Origin: Flagellimonas taeanensis | GTDB taxonomy: Bacteria; Bacteroidota; Bacteroidia; Flavobacteriales; Flavobacteriaceae | Length of the DNA stretch: 64,000 nucleotides | Reading direction: 5' to 3' | Assembly (NCBI RefSeq): GCF_003584105.1 | Contig: NZ_QXFO01000006.1 | Span: 186,001 to 250,000 of the forward strand | Shown: positions 25,609 through 33,733 of the stretch, piece after piece | Layout: each line of letters begins with the position of its first letter | Position numbering within the stretch: the first letter of the stretch is position 1 | Notes under the pieces: model-generated | What the model was told of the DNA's origin: nothing | Database searches by the model: none | Seen by the model: the letters and a program-made list of their open reading frames with translations, nothing else | Translations under genes and position numbers: made by a program

Positions 25609-27252
25609 ATGAGGATTTCCTTGACATATTTTATTTGCGCTCTATGGTGCTTCCCAATATTGTCCCAAAATACGCCAGACAGCGAAGGGGGTAAAATTGA
25701 TACATTGGCCGTGGACAGTATTGCCCATAAAGGATACACCCTTTGGATACGAGATCCCTCCCAGTCTGTCATATTAGGGGAAGAGGCCTATCGGTTGGCA
25801 AACGAACTTAAGTATGAAAAGGGTGCCGCTTTTGCGAAACGGGTAAGCGGGGTGGCACACTGGACTTTGGGAGAACCCAAACAGGCACTGTTCGACCTCT
25901 ATGAAGGATTGAAACTGTACGAAAACCTGGATGACCTAGAGGGTATTTCCAATAGCAAGCTGAACATTGGCATGGTGTACGCCGACATCGACGAAGATTC
26001 CCTTGCCCTAAAACAGTTCGGCGAGGCCATCATCGGGTTTACCCAGCTTAATCTGGACGATAGGGTAGCCACGGCCTATACCAAACTGGGCACCCTCCAA
26101 ATGGAGCATGGAAGGCTGGACATGGCCCATACCAATATCTCCAATGCATTGAACATCCACACCCGCAACAATTTTGAATATGGGATGGCCGAGGCCCACA
26201 ATAGACTGGGACGTCTGTATCTGGAACAAGAAAATCTGGAACAGGCTTATTATCATTTGAGGGAATCACTGACATTGACCAGAAAAATCGATGATAAGGA
26301 TGGACTGGTGAACAATATTCTTCAGTTTGGGAGGTTGTTCAAACTTCAGCATGAATATGAACTGGCCGATATGCACTTCAAACTTGCCTTGAGCAGGGCC
26401 AGTGAAATGCACCTCAAAAATTATAGGCTGGAAATCCTAAAAAACCTTTCCGACCTTAAAAGGGAAACACAACAGCCCGATTCCGCCTTGATCTATTTTT
26501 CCCAATATGTGGATTTGAAGGATTCCCTCCTGACCCTCAAAAAATCGCGCCAAATAGCAGGGCTGGAATTCCGGAACGAGTTGCTCCAAAAAAACCAAGA
26601 GCTCGACCGACTGTCCGAGAAGCAAAAAAACAGCAAGACCATCCAGTGGATTTTGATCATAGGTATATGGCTTATTGTTCTTTTATCCTTCTTGTTGATC
26701 AAAAGCTTTAGGCAACGTACCAAAAACCAAAAGAAACTGTTCGAACAACAGCAGGTCATAGCCCAAAAAGAATTGGAGAACCAGCAACTGAAGAGCAAAG
26801 ACCTGAAAGGCGAATTGGATACCAAGAACAGGGAACTCACCTCCTACTCCATGAATTTTGTCCAGAAAAATCAACTGTTGCAGGAATTCCAAAATAAGAT
26901 ACAAGAGGCCAAAAAAACGAAGTCCATGGAAAGGATCGAGAAAATTCTTTCCGAAATGGAAAGGACCATCAGAACAAGCCAAGGAAAAGAAAAGGATTGG
27001 GAAGATTTCAAACAACATTTTGAGAATGTGCACCCAGATTTTTTCACTTCACTGAAAGAAAAATATCCCGACCTCAGCTCCAACGATCTAAAAGTGGCCG
27101 CACTTACAAGGCTAAATTTATCGATCAAAGAAGCTTCAAATATCCTCGGAATCTCCCCTGAAAGCACAAAAACGGCCCGTTATCGTCTTCGCAAAAAGAT
27201 GGGACTGTCCCCTGAAGCCGACCTTTTCAACTTTTTACTGCAGTTCAATTAA
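25609..27252 (+). CDS. TPR sensor-regulator with LuxR-like C-terminal DNA-binding domain
   Basis: From the ATG at 25609 (547 residues; the open frame begins at 25486 without a signal) there is a signal peptide ending SQNTP and about six TPR units (~60-330). One membrane helix (WILIIGIWLIVLLSFLLI) follows, then a coiled coil (~370-480) and a C-terminal helix-turn-helix (LSIKEASNILGISPESTKTARYRLRKKMGLS). The layout suggests a periplasmic sensor that acts directly on DNA from the membrane. It is divergent from the second sialidase, so it may add a second control on sialic-acid use, but the link is by position only. Confidence 0.85.
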   Translation: MRISLTYFICALWCFPILSQNTPDSEGGKIDTLAVDSIAHKGYTLWIRDPSQSVILGEEAYRLANELKYEKGAAFAKRVSGVAHWTLGEPKQALFDLYEGLKLYENLDDLEGISNSKLNIGMVYADIDEDSLALKQFGEAIIGFTQLNLDDRVATAYTKLGTLQMEHGRLDMAHTNISNALNIHTRNNFEYGMAEAHNRLGRLYLEQENLEQAYYHLRESLTLTRKIDDKDGLVNNILQFGRLFKLQHEYELADMHFKLALSRASEMHLKNYRLEILKNLSDLKRETQQPDSALIYFSQYVDLKDSLLTLKKSRQIAGLEFRNELLQKNQELDRLSEKQKNSKTIQWILIIGIWLIVLLSFLLIKSFRQRTKNQKKLFEQQQVIAQKELENQQLKSKDLKGELDTKNRELTSYSMNFVQKNQLLQEFQNKIQEAKKTKSMERIEKILSEMERTIRTSQGKEKDWEDFKQHFENVHPDFFTSLKEKYPDLSSNDLKVAALTRLNLSIKEASNILGISPESTKTARYRLRKKMGLSPEADLFNFLLQFN

Positions 27253-27476
27253 ATTTTTCAATTATCTGATTTTCTTTTAGTTGAAACCATTCTTTCAAAA
27301 TTTGTCTACCTAATGTCTATCGGTTTTCAAATGTAGTCTACATCTTATTTTATCCCTGTACACCCCGTATCCAACCATTTTCTTTTGGGCAAAAAATGTT
27401 GCCCTTAAGTTTGCCCCATCAAAAAATCAGCGGGAAAACCGTGTTTATTCATCAATCATTAATTAAATCATCAAAC
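27253..27476. other. Intergenic region upstream of the desaturase gene
   Basis: AT-rich, with no convincing gene. It holds the promoter at 27384-27413 and a small GGGCAA/TTGCCC hairpin (27388-27404) inside that promoter. Confidence 0.5.
27384..27413 (+). promoter_or_regulatory. Promoter of the small ORF/desaturase unit
   Basis: TTTG (27384-27387), 18-nt spacer, TAAGTTTG (27406-27413) match the -33/-7 consensus. The transcript would start near 27420, before the 35-codon ORF. Confidence 0.55.
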
Positions 27477-27584
27477 ATGAAACGACAGTTGTTTATTCAG
27501 AGCTATCAACCCAATGACGGGTTGAGGATCATCTGGAAGCGAAAGAAAATGGCCTTTGACACTAAGTTTAAATCCAAAATCTGA
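27477..27584 (+). CDS. Possible 35-residue small protein or leader peptide
   Basis: A short frame starting at ATG 27477 (MKRQLFIQSYQPNDGLRIIW and a lysine-rich tail) lies after a good promoter and ends 5 bp before the desaturase ATG. The peptide is very basic. Nothing else supports it and I do not recognise it; the region may be only a 5' leader. Confidence 0.3.
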   Translation: MKRQLFIQSYQPNDGLRIIWKRKKMAFDTKFKSKI

Positions 27585-27589
27585 GCACC

Positions 27590-28375
27590 ATGGAAATCTT
27601 ACAAAATCTACCGACTCCATTGGAGATTCTTTTAGACCCTATTTCCTTGGTGGTCCTGGCCATCTATGCCAGTCTCATGATTTGGGAAGCATTGTTTCCG
27701 GCCAGGGAGCTCCCAAAGATCAAAAACTGGAAGATAAGGGGATTGTTGACCTTTGCCGTCTTCTTTTACCTGTCCAGCTATCTACCCATTATCTGGGACG
27801 GTTCCATCTCCAAATACCAGATTTTTGACCTATCCTATTTGGGGGATGTAGGAGGAGCCATAGTTGGAGTGCTCATTTATGAGTTTGGGCTTTTCCTCTG
27901 GCATTACAGTCTACACAAAAGCAATTTTTTGTGGAAGATATTTCACCAAATGCACCACAGTGCGGAGCGGATAGATACCTATGGCGCATTCTACTTTAGT
28001 CCGATGGATGTGGCCGGTTTCACCCTTTTGGGCAGCTTATGCCTTGTAGGAGTTGCAGGCTTCACCCCTGGGGCCTCAACGATTATTCTATTGACCACTG
28101 TTTTTCTGGGAATTTTTCAGCACAGCAACATTGTGACCCCACAATGGCTCGGATATATCATCCAACGGCCCGAAAGCCATACGGTCCACCATGCCAAGGG
28201 CATCCATGCCTACAACTATTCCGACCTGCCCATATACGATATCATCTTTGGGACGTTCAACAATCCCAAGGGGTATACGCACGAAACTGGATTTTATATC
28301 GGGGCGTCGAAGAGGATCAAGGAGATGTTACTGTTCAAAGATGTATCGGAAGAAAACGGTACAAAGGATAACTAA
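27590..28375 (+). CDS. Sterol desaturase/fatty-acid hydroxylase superfamily membrane protein
   Basis: A 261-residue integral membrane di-iron enzyme. Seen: four to five membrane helices and the three His clusters of the family, HYSLH, HQMHH and HTVHH with a late HAYNYSD. Members hydroxylate or desaturate lipids, carotenoids or hopanoids; the substrate here is unknown. Neighbours (a secreted MetX-like hydrolase 147 bp downstream, a regulator upstream) do not define a pathway. Confidence 0.88.
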   Translation: MEILQNLPTPLEILLDPISLVVLAIYASLMIWEALFPARELPKIKNWKIRGLLTFAVFFYLSSYLPIIWDGSISKYQIFDLSYLGDVGGAIVGVLIYEFGLFLWHYSLHKSNFLWKIFHQMHHSAERIDTYGAFYFSPMDVAGFTLLGSLCLVGVAGFTPGASTIILLTTVFLGIFQHSNIVTPQWLGYIIQRPESHTVHHAKGIHAYNYSDLPIYDIIFGTFNNPKGYTHETGFYIGASKRIKEMLLFKDVSEENGTKDN

Positions 28376-28522
28376 CGGCATTTGTACCGGCAATGGATAA
28401 TCATTGCCATGTCCATCAAATACGATGATCATGGACGGCACCTATATCTATTAAAGGTGCCGCTCCTTGTTCACCTACCTTGGATATTGGAGACAAACAC
28501 CACAAAACCCTATTATTTAAAA

Positions 28523-29521
28523 ATGAAAAAAACACTATTGGCAATGGCCGCATATATCATATTCATCTCAAGCATAACTGCCCAAGTCCAGATGGCAGAA
28601 ATTGGAGACCATACCTTGAGGAACGGAGAAATTTTGGTAAACGTAAAACTGGGATATCAGACCTATGGAACACTCAACCCCGAAAAGAGCAATGCCATAC
28701 TGTTCCCTACATGGTATGGTGGCACGGGAGAAAGCCTAAAGCCATACATTGGCAGGGAAACCATGATAGACACCACGAAATTTTACCTCATCGTAGTGGA
28801 TGCACTGGGTGATGGTATTTCTTCATCTCCCTCCAATGCAAGCACAAAACCTGGCACGAAATTTCCGGAATTTGGTATTGGTGACATGGTCGACCTTCAG
28901 CACAAACTAGTGAAGGATGTTTTGAAGATCGACCATTTATACGCGGTCATCGGAATATCTATGGGAGGCATGCAGACCTACAAATGGATGGCCAGTTATC
29001 CAGATTTTTTTGATAGGGCCATCCCAATTGTGGGCTCGCCCAAACTATCCGTCTATGACCAACTGAACTATGAAATCTTCAAAAAAATACTGAACAGCGA
29101 GATACTGCATGGCACAAAGGAAGAAACTTTTTTGATGTTGGAGTATTCATTGGGGCTTACCCCTCAATACTATCAGGATGGTACTGAATCCATCGATGAA
29201 GTTTTGCGAAAAATCAAAGATGAAGCCCAACACTATGATGTTCGGGACCTTTACAGTCAAATACAGGCCATTTCCAAGCACAATTTGGAAGAGGACCTGG
29301 AAAGGCGAAATGCAAAATCCTTGTCAGAAGTATTCAAGGGAAGGGCCTTGATCATCTATTCAAGCACGGACAATCTGGTAGCCCCATCAGCAAATTTGGA
29401 TGCCATAGCTGATTTAAAGGCCAAATCCCTGGACCTGAACTCCGATTGCGGCCATTACACCTTTGGGTGTGATATGGACAAAATAGGCGAAGCCGTCAGG
29501 GCCTTTTTGATTGAGCCATAA
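28523..29521 (+). CDS. Secreted MetX-like alpha/beta hydrolase
   Basis: A 332-residue alpha/beta-hydrolase resembling homoserine O-acetyltransferase (MetX). The open frame starts at a TTG (28382), but a clear signal peptide begins at ATG 28523 (MKKTLLAMAAYIIFISSITAQ). Seen: VVDALGDGISSSPSN, the nucleophile elbow VIGISMGGMQTYKWMASYP, an acid in YSSTDNLVAP and the final His in DCGHYTFG. A real homoserine acetyltransferase should be cytoplasmic, so this exported relative is more likely a hydrolase or acyltransferase with another substrate. Confidence 0.82.
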   Translation: MKKTLLAMAAYIIFISSITAQVQMAEIGDHTLRNGEILVNVKLGYQTYGTLNPEKSNAILFPTWYGGTGESLKPYIGRETMIDTTKFYLIVVDALGDGISSSPSNASTKPGTKFPEFGIGDMVDLQHKLVKDVLKIDHLYAVIGISMGGMQTYKWMASYPDFFDRAIPIVGSPKLSVYDQLNYEIFKKILNSEILHGTKEETFLMLEYSLGLTPQYYQDGTESIDEVLRKIKDEAQHYDVRDLYSQIQAISKHNLEEDLERRNAKSLSEVFKGRALIIYSSTDNLVAPSANLDAIADLKAKSLDLNSDCGHYTFGCDMDKIGEAVRAFLIEP

Positions 29522-29595
29522 TCTTAAGAGCATTCATCCCTTGCGAAAAGAGTATCCAGTAATCAACTCACGTACAACTTCTTAATTAAGACGGC

Positions 29596-30504
29596 ATGAA
29601 ATGCAAACTCCTCCTCGGGGCTTTGCTCAGCATCACCGTGATCTGTTGCAGCAAAAATGATGCTGGCCCTGAACCGATAGACATCCCCATTCCCGGACAG
29701 CAATTGGTACAGCTTCCCGTTGTGGTACATATGATCCATAATGGGGAGGATATTGGCCAGGGACCAAATTTGTCCAAGGAGCGTATTCTGCGACAAATAG
29801 AAATACTAAATGAGGATTTTCGCAAAAAAAAGGGTACAAAAGGACACAATGAGCATCCCGATGGAGCGGATACCCAAATTGAATTTGTATTGGCCAAATC
29901 CAACCCTGAGTCTGAACCTTTTGATGGCATCAACCGAATTGATGTTTCAAAAAAACAAGTGGATGATTTAGGATACAACCAGAACCACTTTGCGCAATAC
30001 GCCTATTGGAATCCTGAACAGTACATCAATATCTGGGTCGCTCCATTGCCCTTGGAAACTACATGTATGGTATTGGGTTCATCCACGGGCCCGAAAACTG
30101 ACTTATCTGGATCCGATTTACTTTTATTGCCACAACCTGGTGATGCCGAAGGCATTCTTGTGAACTGGATCCATTTTGGGGAATCGGATATCGATTGCCA
30201 CGCTAGGTTTGGAAGGACATTGACCCATGAAATGGGACATTATTTGGGACTTTTACATACTTGGGGTGGAAAAGACTGTGTCCATAACGACTATTGCAAT
30301 GACACTCCGGCCGTGGATAGACCTGTTTTTGGCCCAACCGCCTTCAAAGGTTGCTCTGGGGAAACCATCATGATCGGTAACTATATGAATTACAGCGATG
30401 ACGCCATGATGAACATTTTTACAAATGACCAAGCCGAACGGATGCATTATGTGCTGAAAAATCATTCGGGGAGGAAGAGTCTACTAACGAGTCCAGCTCT
30501 TTGA
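29596..30504 (+). CDS. M43-family (pappalysin-like) zinc metalloprotease, lipoprotein
   Basis: A 302-residue exported protease with a lipobox-like N-terminus (ITVICCSKN). Seen: the zinc motif HEMGHYLGLLH at 211-221 (HExxHxxGxxH, metzincin), a Cys-rich loop (CVHNDYCNDTPA) common in this family, and the Met-turn NYMNYSDD. The C-terminus is short, without a sorting domain. It lies alone after the MetX-like gene and converges with an SDR gene. Its substrate is unknown. Confidence 0.92.
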   Translation: MKCKLLLGALLSITVICCSKNDAGPEPIDIPIPGQQLVQLPVVVHMIHNGEDIGQGPNLSKERILRQIEILNEDFRKKKGTKGHNEHPDGADTQIEFVLAKSNPESEPFDGINRIDVSKKQVDDLGYNQNHFAQYAYWNPEQYINIWVAPLPLETTCMVLGSSTGPKTDLSGSDLLLLPQPGDAEGILVNWIHFGESDIDCHARFGRTLTHEMGHYLGLLHTWGGKDCVHNDYCNDTPAVDRPVFGPTAFKGCSGETIMIGNYMNYSDDAMMNIFTNDQAERMHYVLKNHSGRKSLLTSPAL

Positions 30505-30529
30505 CGACCGTTCTTATTCGGGGCTGGGC

Positions 30530-31186
30530 TTATCTGACCAGTGAAATAAACTCGTCTTTGACACCATCACTGATGGCAACCGAGTTATAGGTGCAATTCT
30601 TCATGGCCACAGGATCAAAGCCATATATATTGATCTTGGAGGGTTTGAACTCCTTGCACTGTAAATGTGTGAACAAATTGAGCGCTGCCTTTGAAGTGGA
30701 ATATGCAGTGAGGCAGTAATTGGAATAACAAAAGTCTTCATCCTTCATCTTATTGATGTCCCCCAACGAACTGGTAATGTTGATGATCTTTGGATTTTCG
30801 CCTTTTTCCAACAAAGGCTTTAACAATTGGATGATCCGTATGACAGAAAATAGATTGATCTCATACACCTCCCTGACATCATCGATGTTCAACTGATCTA
30901 TCTTTTGTCCAAATCCATTGACTACTTCCGCATTATTGATGAGCAGGTCCAGTTTTCCATACGAGGTGCTTATTTTTTCCTTCAAGTCGTTCATACTGGC
31001 ACATGAAGTAAAGTCAATCTCGACCAAGTCATAGGAGCGCTGGGGCTCATCCCGCGAAAGTTGTACAAAACTATCATGACAAGCGGCAAGGATTACTTCA
31101 TAACCTTGCTCCAAAAGGATATTGGCAAATTTCTTTCCCAAACTGTTCCCCGCTTCAGTGACCACTGCAATATGCTTCTCATCCAT
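30530..31186 (-). CDS. SDR-family protein with degenerate cofactor motif
   Basis: A 218-residue Rossmann-fold protein from the ATG at 31186 (the frame extends to a GTG at 31288). The catalytic set is present: NITSS with the Ser and YSTSK with Tyr and Lys. The cofactor motif TGxxxGxG reads TEAGNSLG and NNAG reads NNAE, both unusual, so NAD(P) binding may be weak or altered. The C-terminus is also shorter than in most relatives. It follows the AraC gene by 110 bp and may be cotranscribed with the efflux genes. Confidence 0.8.
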   Translation of the reverse strand: MDEKHIAVVTEAGNSLGKKFANILLEQGYEVILAACHDSFVQLSRDEPQRSYDLVEIDFTSCASMNDLKEKISTSYGKLDLLINNAEVVNGFGQKIDQLNIDDVREVYEINLFSVIRIIQLLKPLLEKGENPKIINITSSLGDINKMKDEDFCYSNYCLTAYSTSKAALNLFTHLQCKEFKPSKINIYGFDPVAMKNCTYNSVAISDGVKDEFISLVR

Positions 31187-31296
31187 GGTAATCTGTTTTA
31201 AATGGTGCACAAGTTTATCAAACCTATTTGGCTTTTCAGCAGTAATCCTGCGAAATAATGCAATTGGTATGGCTGCTAAACATGGCACTTTGCTTT

Positions 31297-32196
31297 TTAC
31301 ATCTTTCTAAATTTGTTGGGTGTGGTTCCACTCATGTTCTTAAAAAATCTGGTAAAATGTGTTGGTTCCTGAAAATTCAATCGATAGGCAATCTCCGCAA
31401 TATCCAATCCCGAGTATTTTAGGAGGCTCTTACTCTCCATCAAAAGTCGTTCCTGGATAATATCCTTGGCACTTTTGCCCGTTAATCTTTTTATGGTCGT
31501 CGTCAAATAATTGGGCGTTATGTTCAGTTCTTCCGCATAGTCCCCCACATTTTTGGTATCCACATACATTTTATCGACCAATGCCTCAAATTGATTTGCA
31601 ATGACCTGCGCCCTGGACAGATGGTTCTCGGTCGTCTTGTGCCGTTCATAGATCGCTTTGCAAAAAAAGAGCAACGAGCCCAGCATACCCTCCAACATCC
31701 TTTCTTGATAAGGATGTGGGTTCTTGAACACGGAGTGCATCCTTTCCATGTCCAGGTTCAACGATTCGTGTTCCTCCTTTGTGAGCATCATGACACTGTT
31801 TTCCGTCATTTTCAGAAACGGGAAATCATGGGTCAAATCTGGAAATGAATTGATCAGAAATTCCCTTCGGAACATGACAAAGAAGCCAGAGATGTTCTTG
31901 TCCCTAAACCACGAAACAACCTGCCCCGGAACAACGAACCAAAGAGGGAGTCCATCAAAATCCAGCAAATGCGTATTGAGGTTGAACTTGCTCTCGCCGG
32001 TATAATTGAGTAACCCAATTTGGAAAAACCCTTGTCGGTAAGGGGGCATGCAGCTTCTGATGGATGGCCCCATATCCTCTATCTGAAAAACATCAAAGTT
32101 TGGAATATGACTTTTATGAGCAAAACCGATAGCCTCATGATGATCATGTGGGTTCTCAAAAACAGGGATGTCTGCCTTGCTCAAGTTTTTCTCCAT
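31297..32196 (-). CDS. AraC-family transcriptional regulator
   Basis: A 299-residue protein with a cupin-like N-terminal sensing half (WFVVPGQVVSWFRDKNISGFF) and a C-terminal double helix-turn-helix (VGDYAEELNITPNYLTTTIK; LDIAEIAYRLNFQEPTHFTRFF). It lies 56 bp after the outer-membrane efflux gene on the same strand, so it is a likely local regulator of the RND operon or of the SDR after it. Confidence 0.9.
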   Translation of the reverse strand: MEKNLSKADIPVFENPHDHHEAIGFAHKSHIPNFDVFQIEDMGPSIRSCMPPYRQGFFQIGLLNYTGESKFNLNTHLLDFDGLPLWFVVPGQVVSWFRDKNISGFFVMFRREFLINSFPDLTHDFPFLKMTENSVMMLTKEEHESLNLDMERMHSVFKNPHPYQERMLEGMLGSLLFFCKAIYERHKTTENHLSRAQVIANQFEALVDKMYVDTKNVGDYAEELNITPNYLTTTIKRLTGKSAKDIIQERLLMESKSLLKYSGLDIAEIAYRLNFQEPTHFTRFFKNMSGTTPNKFRKM

Positions 32197-32252
32197 ATTC
32201 TATTTACATGGACAATGCATTAGTCCACATCAAATTGATAGTCTTACTCTTT

Positions 32253-33725
32253 TCAGTCCTGCTTGGCCCCTACAAGGTCCATGGCCTCCAACTTGTTGTT
32301 CAATTCTTCCTCGGAAACGATTTCCCATCCCCCACCTAGGGCCTTATAAATGGCGACCAATGATCTGGCAGAGGATATCTCGCTCAGTGCCAACGAATTC
32401 TCCGCCTGCAACAATGCATTGTCCGCACTAAGGTAATCAATGAAATTATCCAGTCCGGCATTGAAACGTTGCTGGGCAAAAGTGGCCGCATCGGCACTGG
32501 CCTTGGACGAAGTTCGTAAAATTTCCCTTCTTCTGATCTCCTGCGTGAAATTGCTCAATGAGGTCTTGATCTCCTCCAGTCCTTCCAAAACCGCTTTTTC
32601 ATACTGGTTGAGCGCTGCCAAAGTTAAGGCATCATCCCGTTTGATCTGCTGCCTTACACGCCCTAAATCAAAGGCGGCCCAGCTAATATTGGGGAAAATG
32701 CTCCATGTGAACGACTCCTTGCTACCAAAGTTCGAAAAATCTATGGCCGAAAAGCCAATGGAACCTCCAAATGCAATCTTTGGGTAAAGGTTGGCCACGG
32801 AAATATTATACTGGGCTATTCGTTGTTGCAATATGGCTTCGGCACGTCTGACATCTGGTCTTCGCCGCAACATTTCACCAATTTCTCCCAGGGCGACGGA
32901 AGCCGGCAAACTTGGCAACGGCTGCTTATCCACCACCGAAGCATCCAAATTTCCGGGAACGCTGCCCACTAGGACGCTCAGGCTATTTTTCAAGGCTTCT
33001 ATCCTTGCCTCTATCGGAGGGATGCTCGCCCGAGTCATTTCCAATTGGGCCAGTGCCCGCGATACGTCCAGACTGTTGCTGGTACCGGCCTCGGATAATT
33101 TGACCGTCAGATCATAGGTCTCTTGCTGGCCTTCCAGATTTCGTTTGGCGATGTCCAATAAATATTGGTTGCCCCTGAGCTCTAGATAGTTGTTCGCCAC
33201 TTCGGCAAAAATACTGATGTACACCCCATGCATATCGGCCAAGGCCTGTTGCCTGTTGGCATAAGCTCCTTTGATCCTATTGGACACCCTTCCAAAGACA
33301 TCCGCTTCCCAGAAAGCATCAAAACTGGCGTTGTAGGTGCTGTAGGTGGGGTTGACACCCGACACAAAAACATTTTCACCCAAACGTGTTCTTGTATAAT
33401 CGCCATTGGCGGTGATGCTTGGCACTCGGTCCCACTTGGTCTCCTTCAGCATGGCCCTTGATGCCTGAAAATTGGCAACCGCTGAGTTGATATCTAAATT
33501 ATGTGCCCTTGCCCTATTGATCAGGCTATCCAATACGGGATCGTTGAACTCCGACCACCATTCCTTCGCAATGGCAGTACTTTCAAATGTTTCGTCCTCC
33601 AATTCGGTCTTGAGAAAATCCTTCTGTACCGAAATGATATCCCTTGTGTCGTGTGTCTTCTTCTGTATGCCACAAGAGCTGACCAACAGCGAAAGAACAA
33701 TTACTAATAGTGTATTCTTCATCAT
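32253..33725 (-). CDS. Outer-membrane efflux channel (OprM/NodT family), lipoprotein
   Basis: A 490-residue TolC-like channel, the outer-membrane part of a tripartite RND pump. Seen: lipobox LLVSSC and two repeated halves with the family blocks (WWSEFNDPVLDSLINRA; LEQLR-like LRGNQYLLDIAKRNLEGQ; RRRPDVRRAEAILQQRIAQY). It starts 8 bp after the RND stop. Confidence 0.94.
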   Translation of the reverse strand: MMKNTLLVIVLSLLVSSCGIQKKTHDTRDIISVQKDFLKTELEDETFESTAIAKEWWSEFNDPVLDSLINRARAHNLDINSAVANFQASRAMLKETKWDRVPSITANGDYTRTRLGENVFVSGVNPTYSTYNASFDAFWEADVFGRVSNRIKGAYANRQQALADMHGVYISIFAEVANNYLELRGNQYLLDIAKRNLEGQQETYDLTVKLSEAGTSNSLDVSRALAQLEMTRASIPPIEARIEALKNSLSVLVGSVPGNLDASVVDKQPLPSLPASVALGEIGEMLRRRPDVRRAEAILQQRIAQYNISVANLYPKIAFGGSIGFSAIDFSNFGSKESFTWSIFPNISWAAFDLGRVRQQIKRDDALTLAALNQYEKAVLEGLEEIKTSLSNFTQEIRRREILRTSSKASADAATFAQQRFNAGLDNFIDYLSADNALLQAENSLALSEISSARSLVAIYKALGGGWEIVSEEELNNKLEAMDLVGAKQD

Positions 33726-33733
33726 CTTATTTT

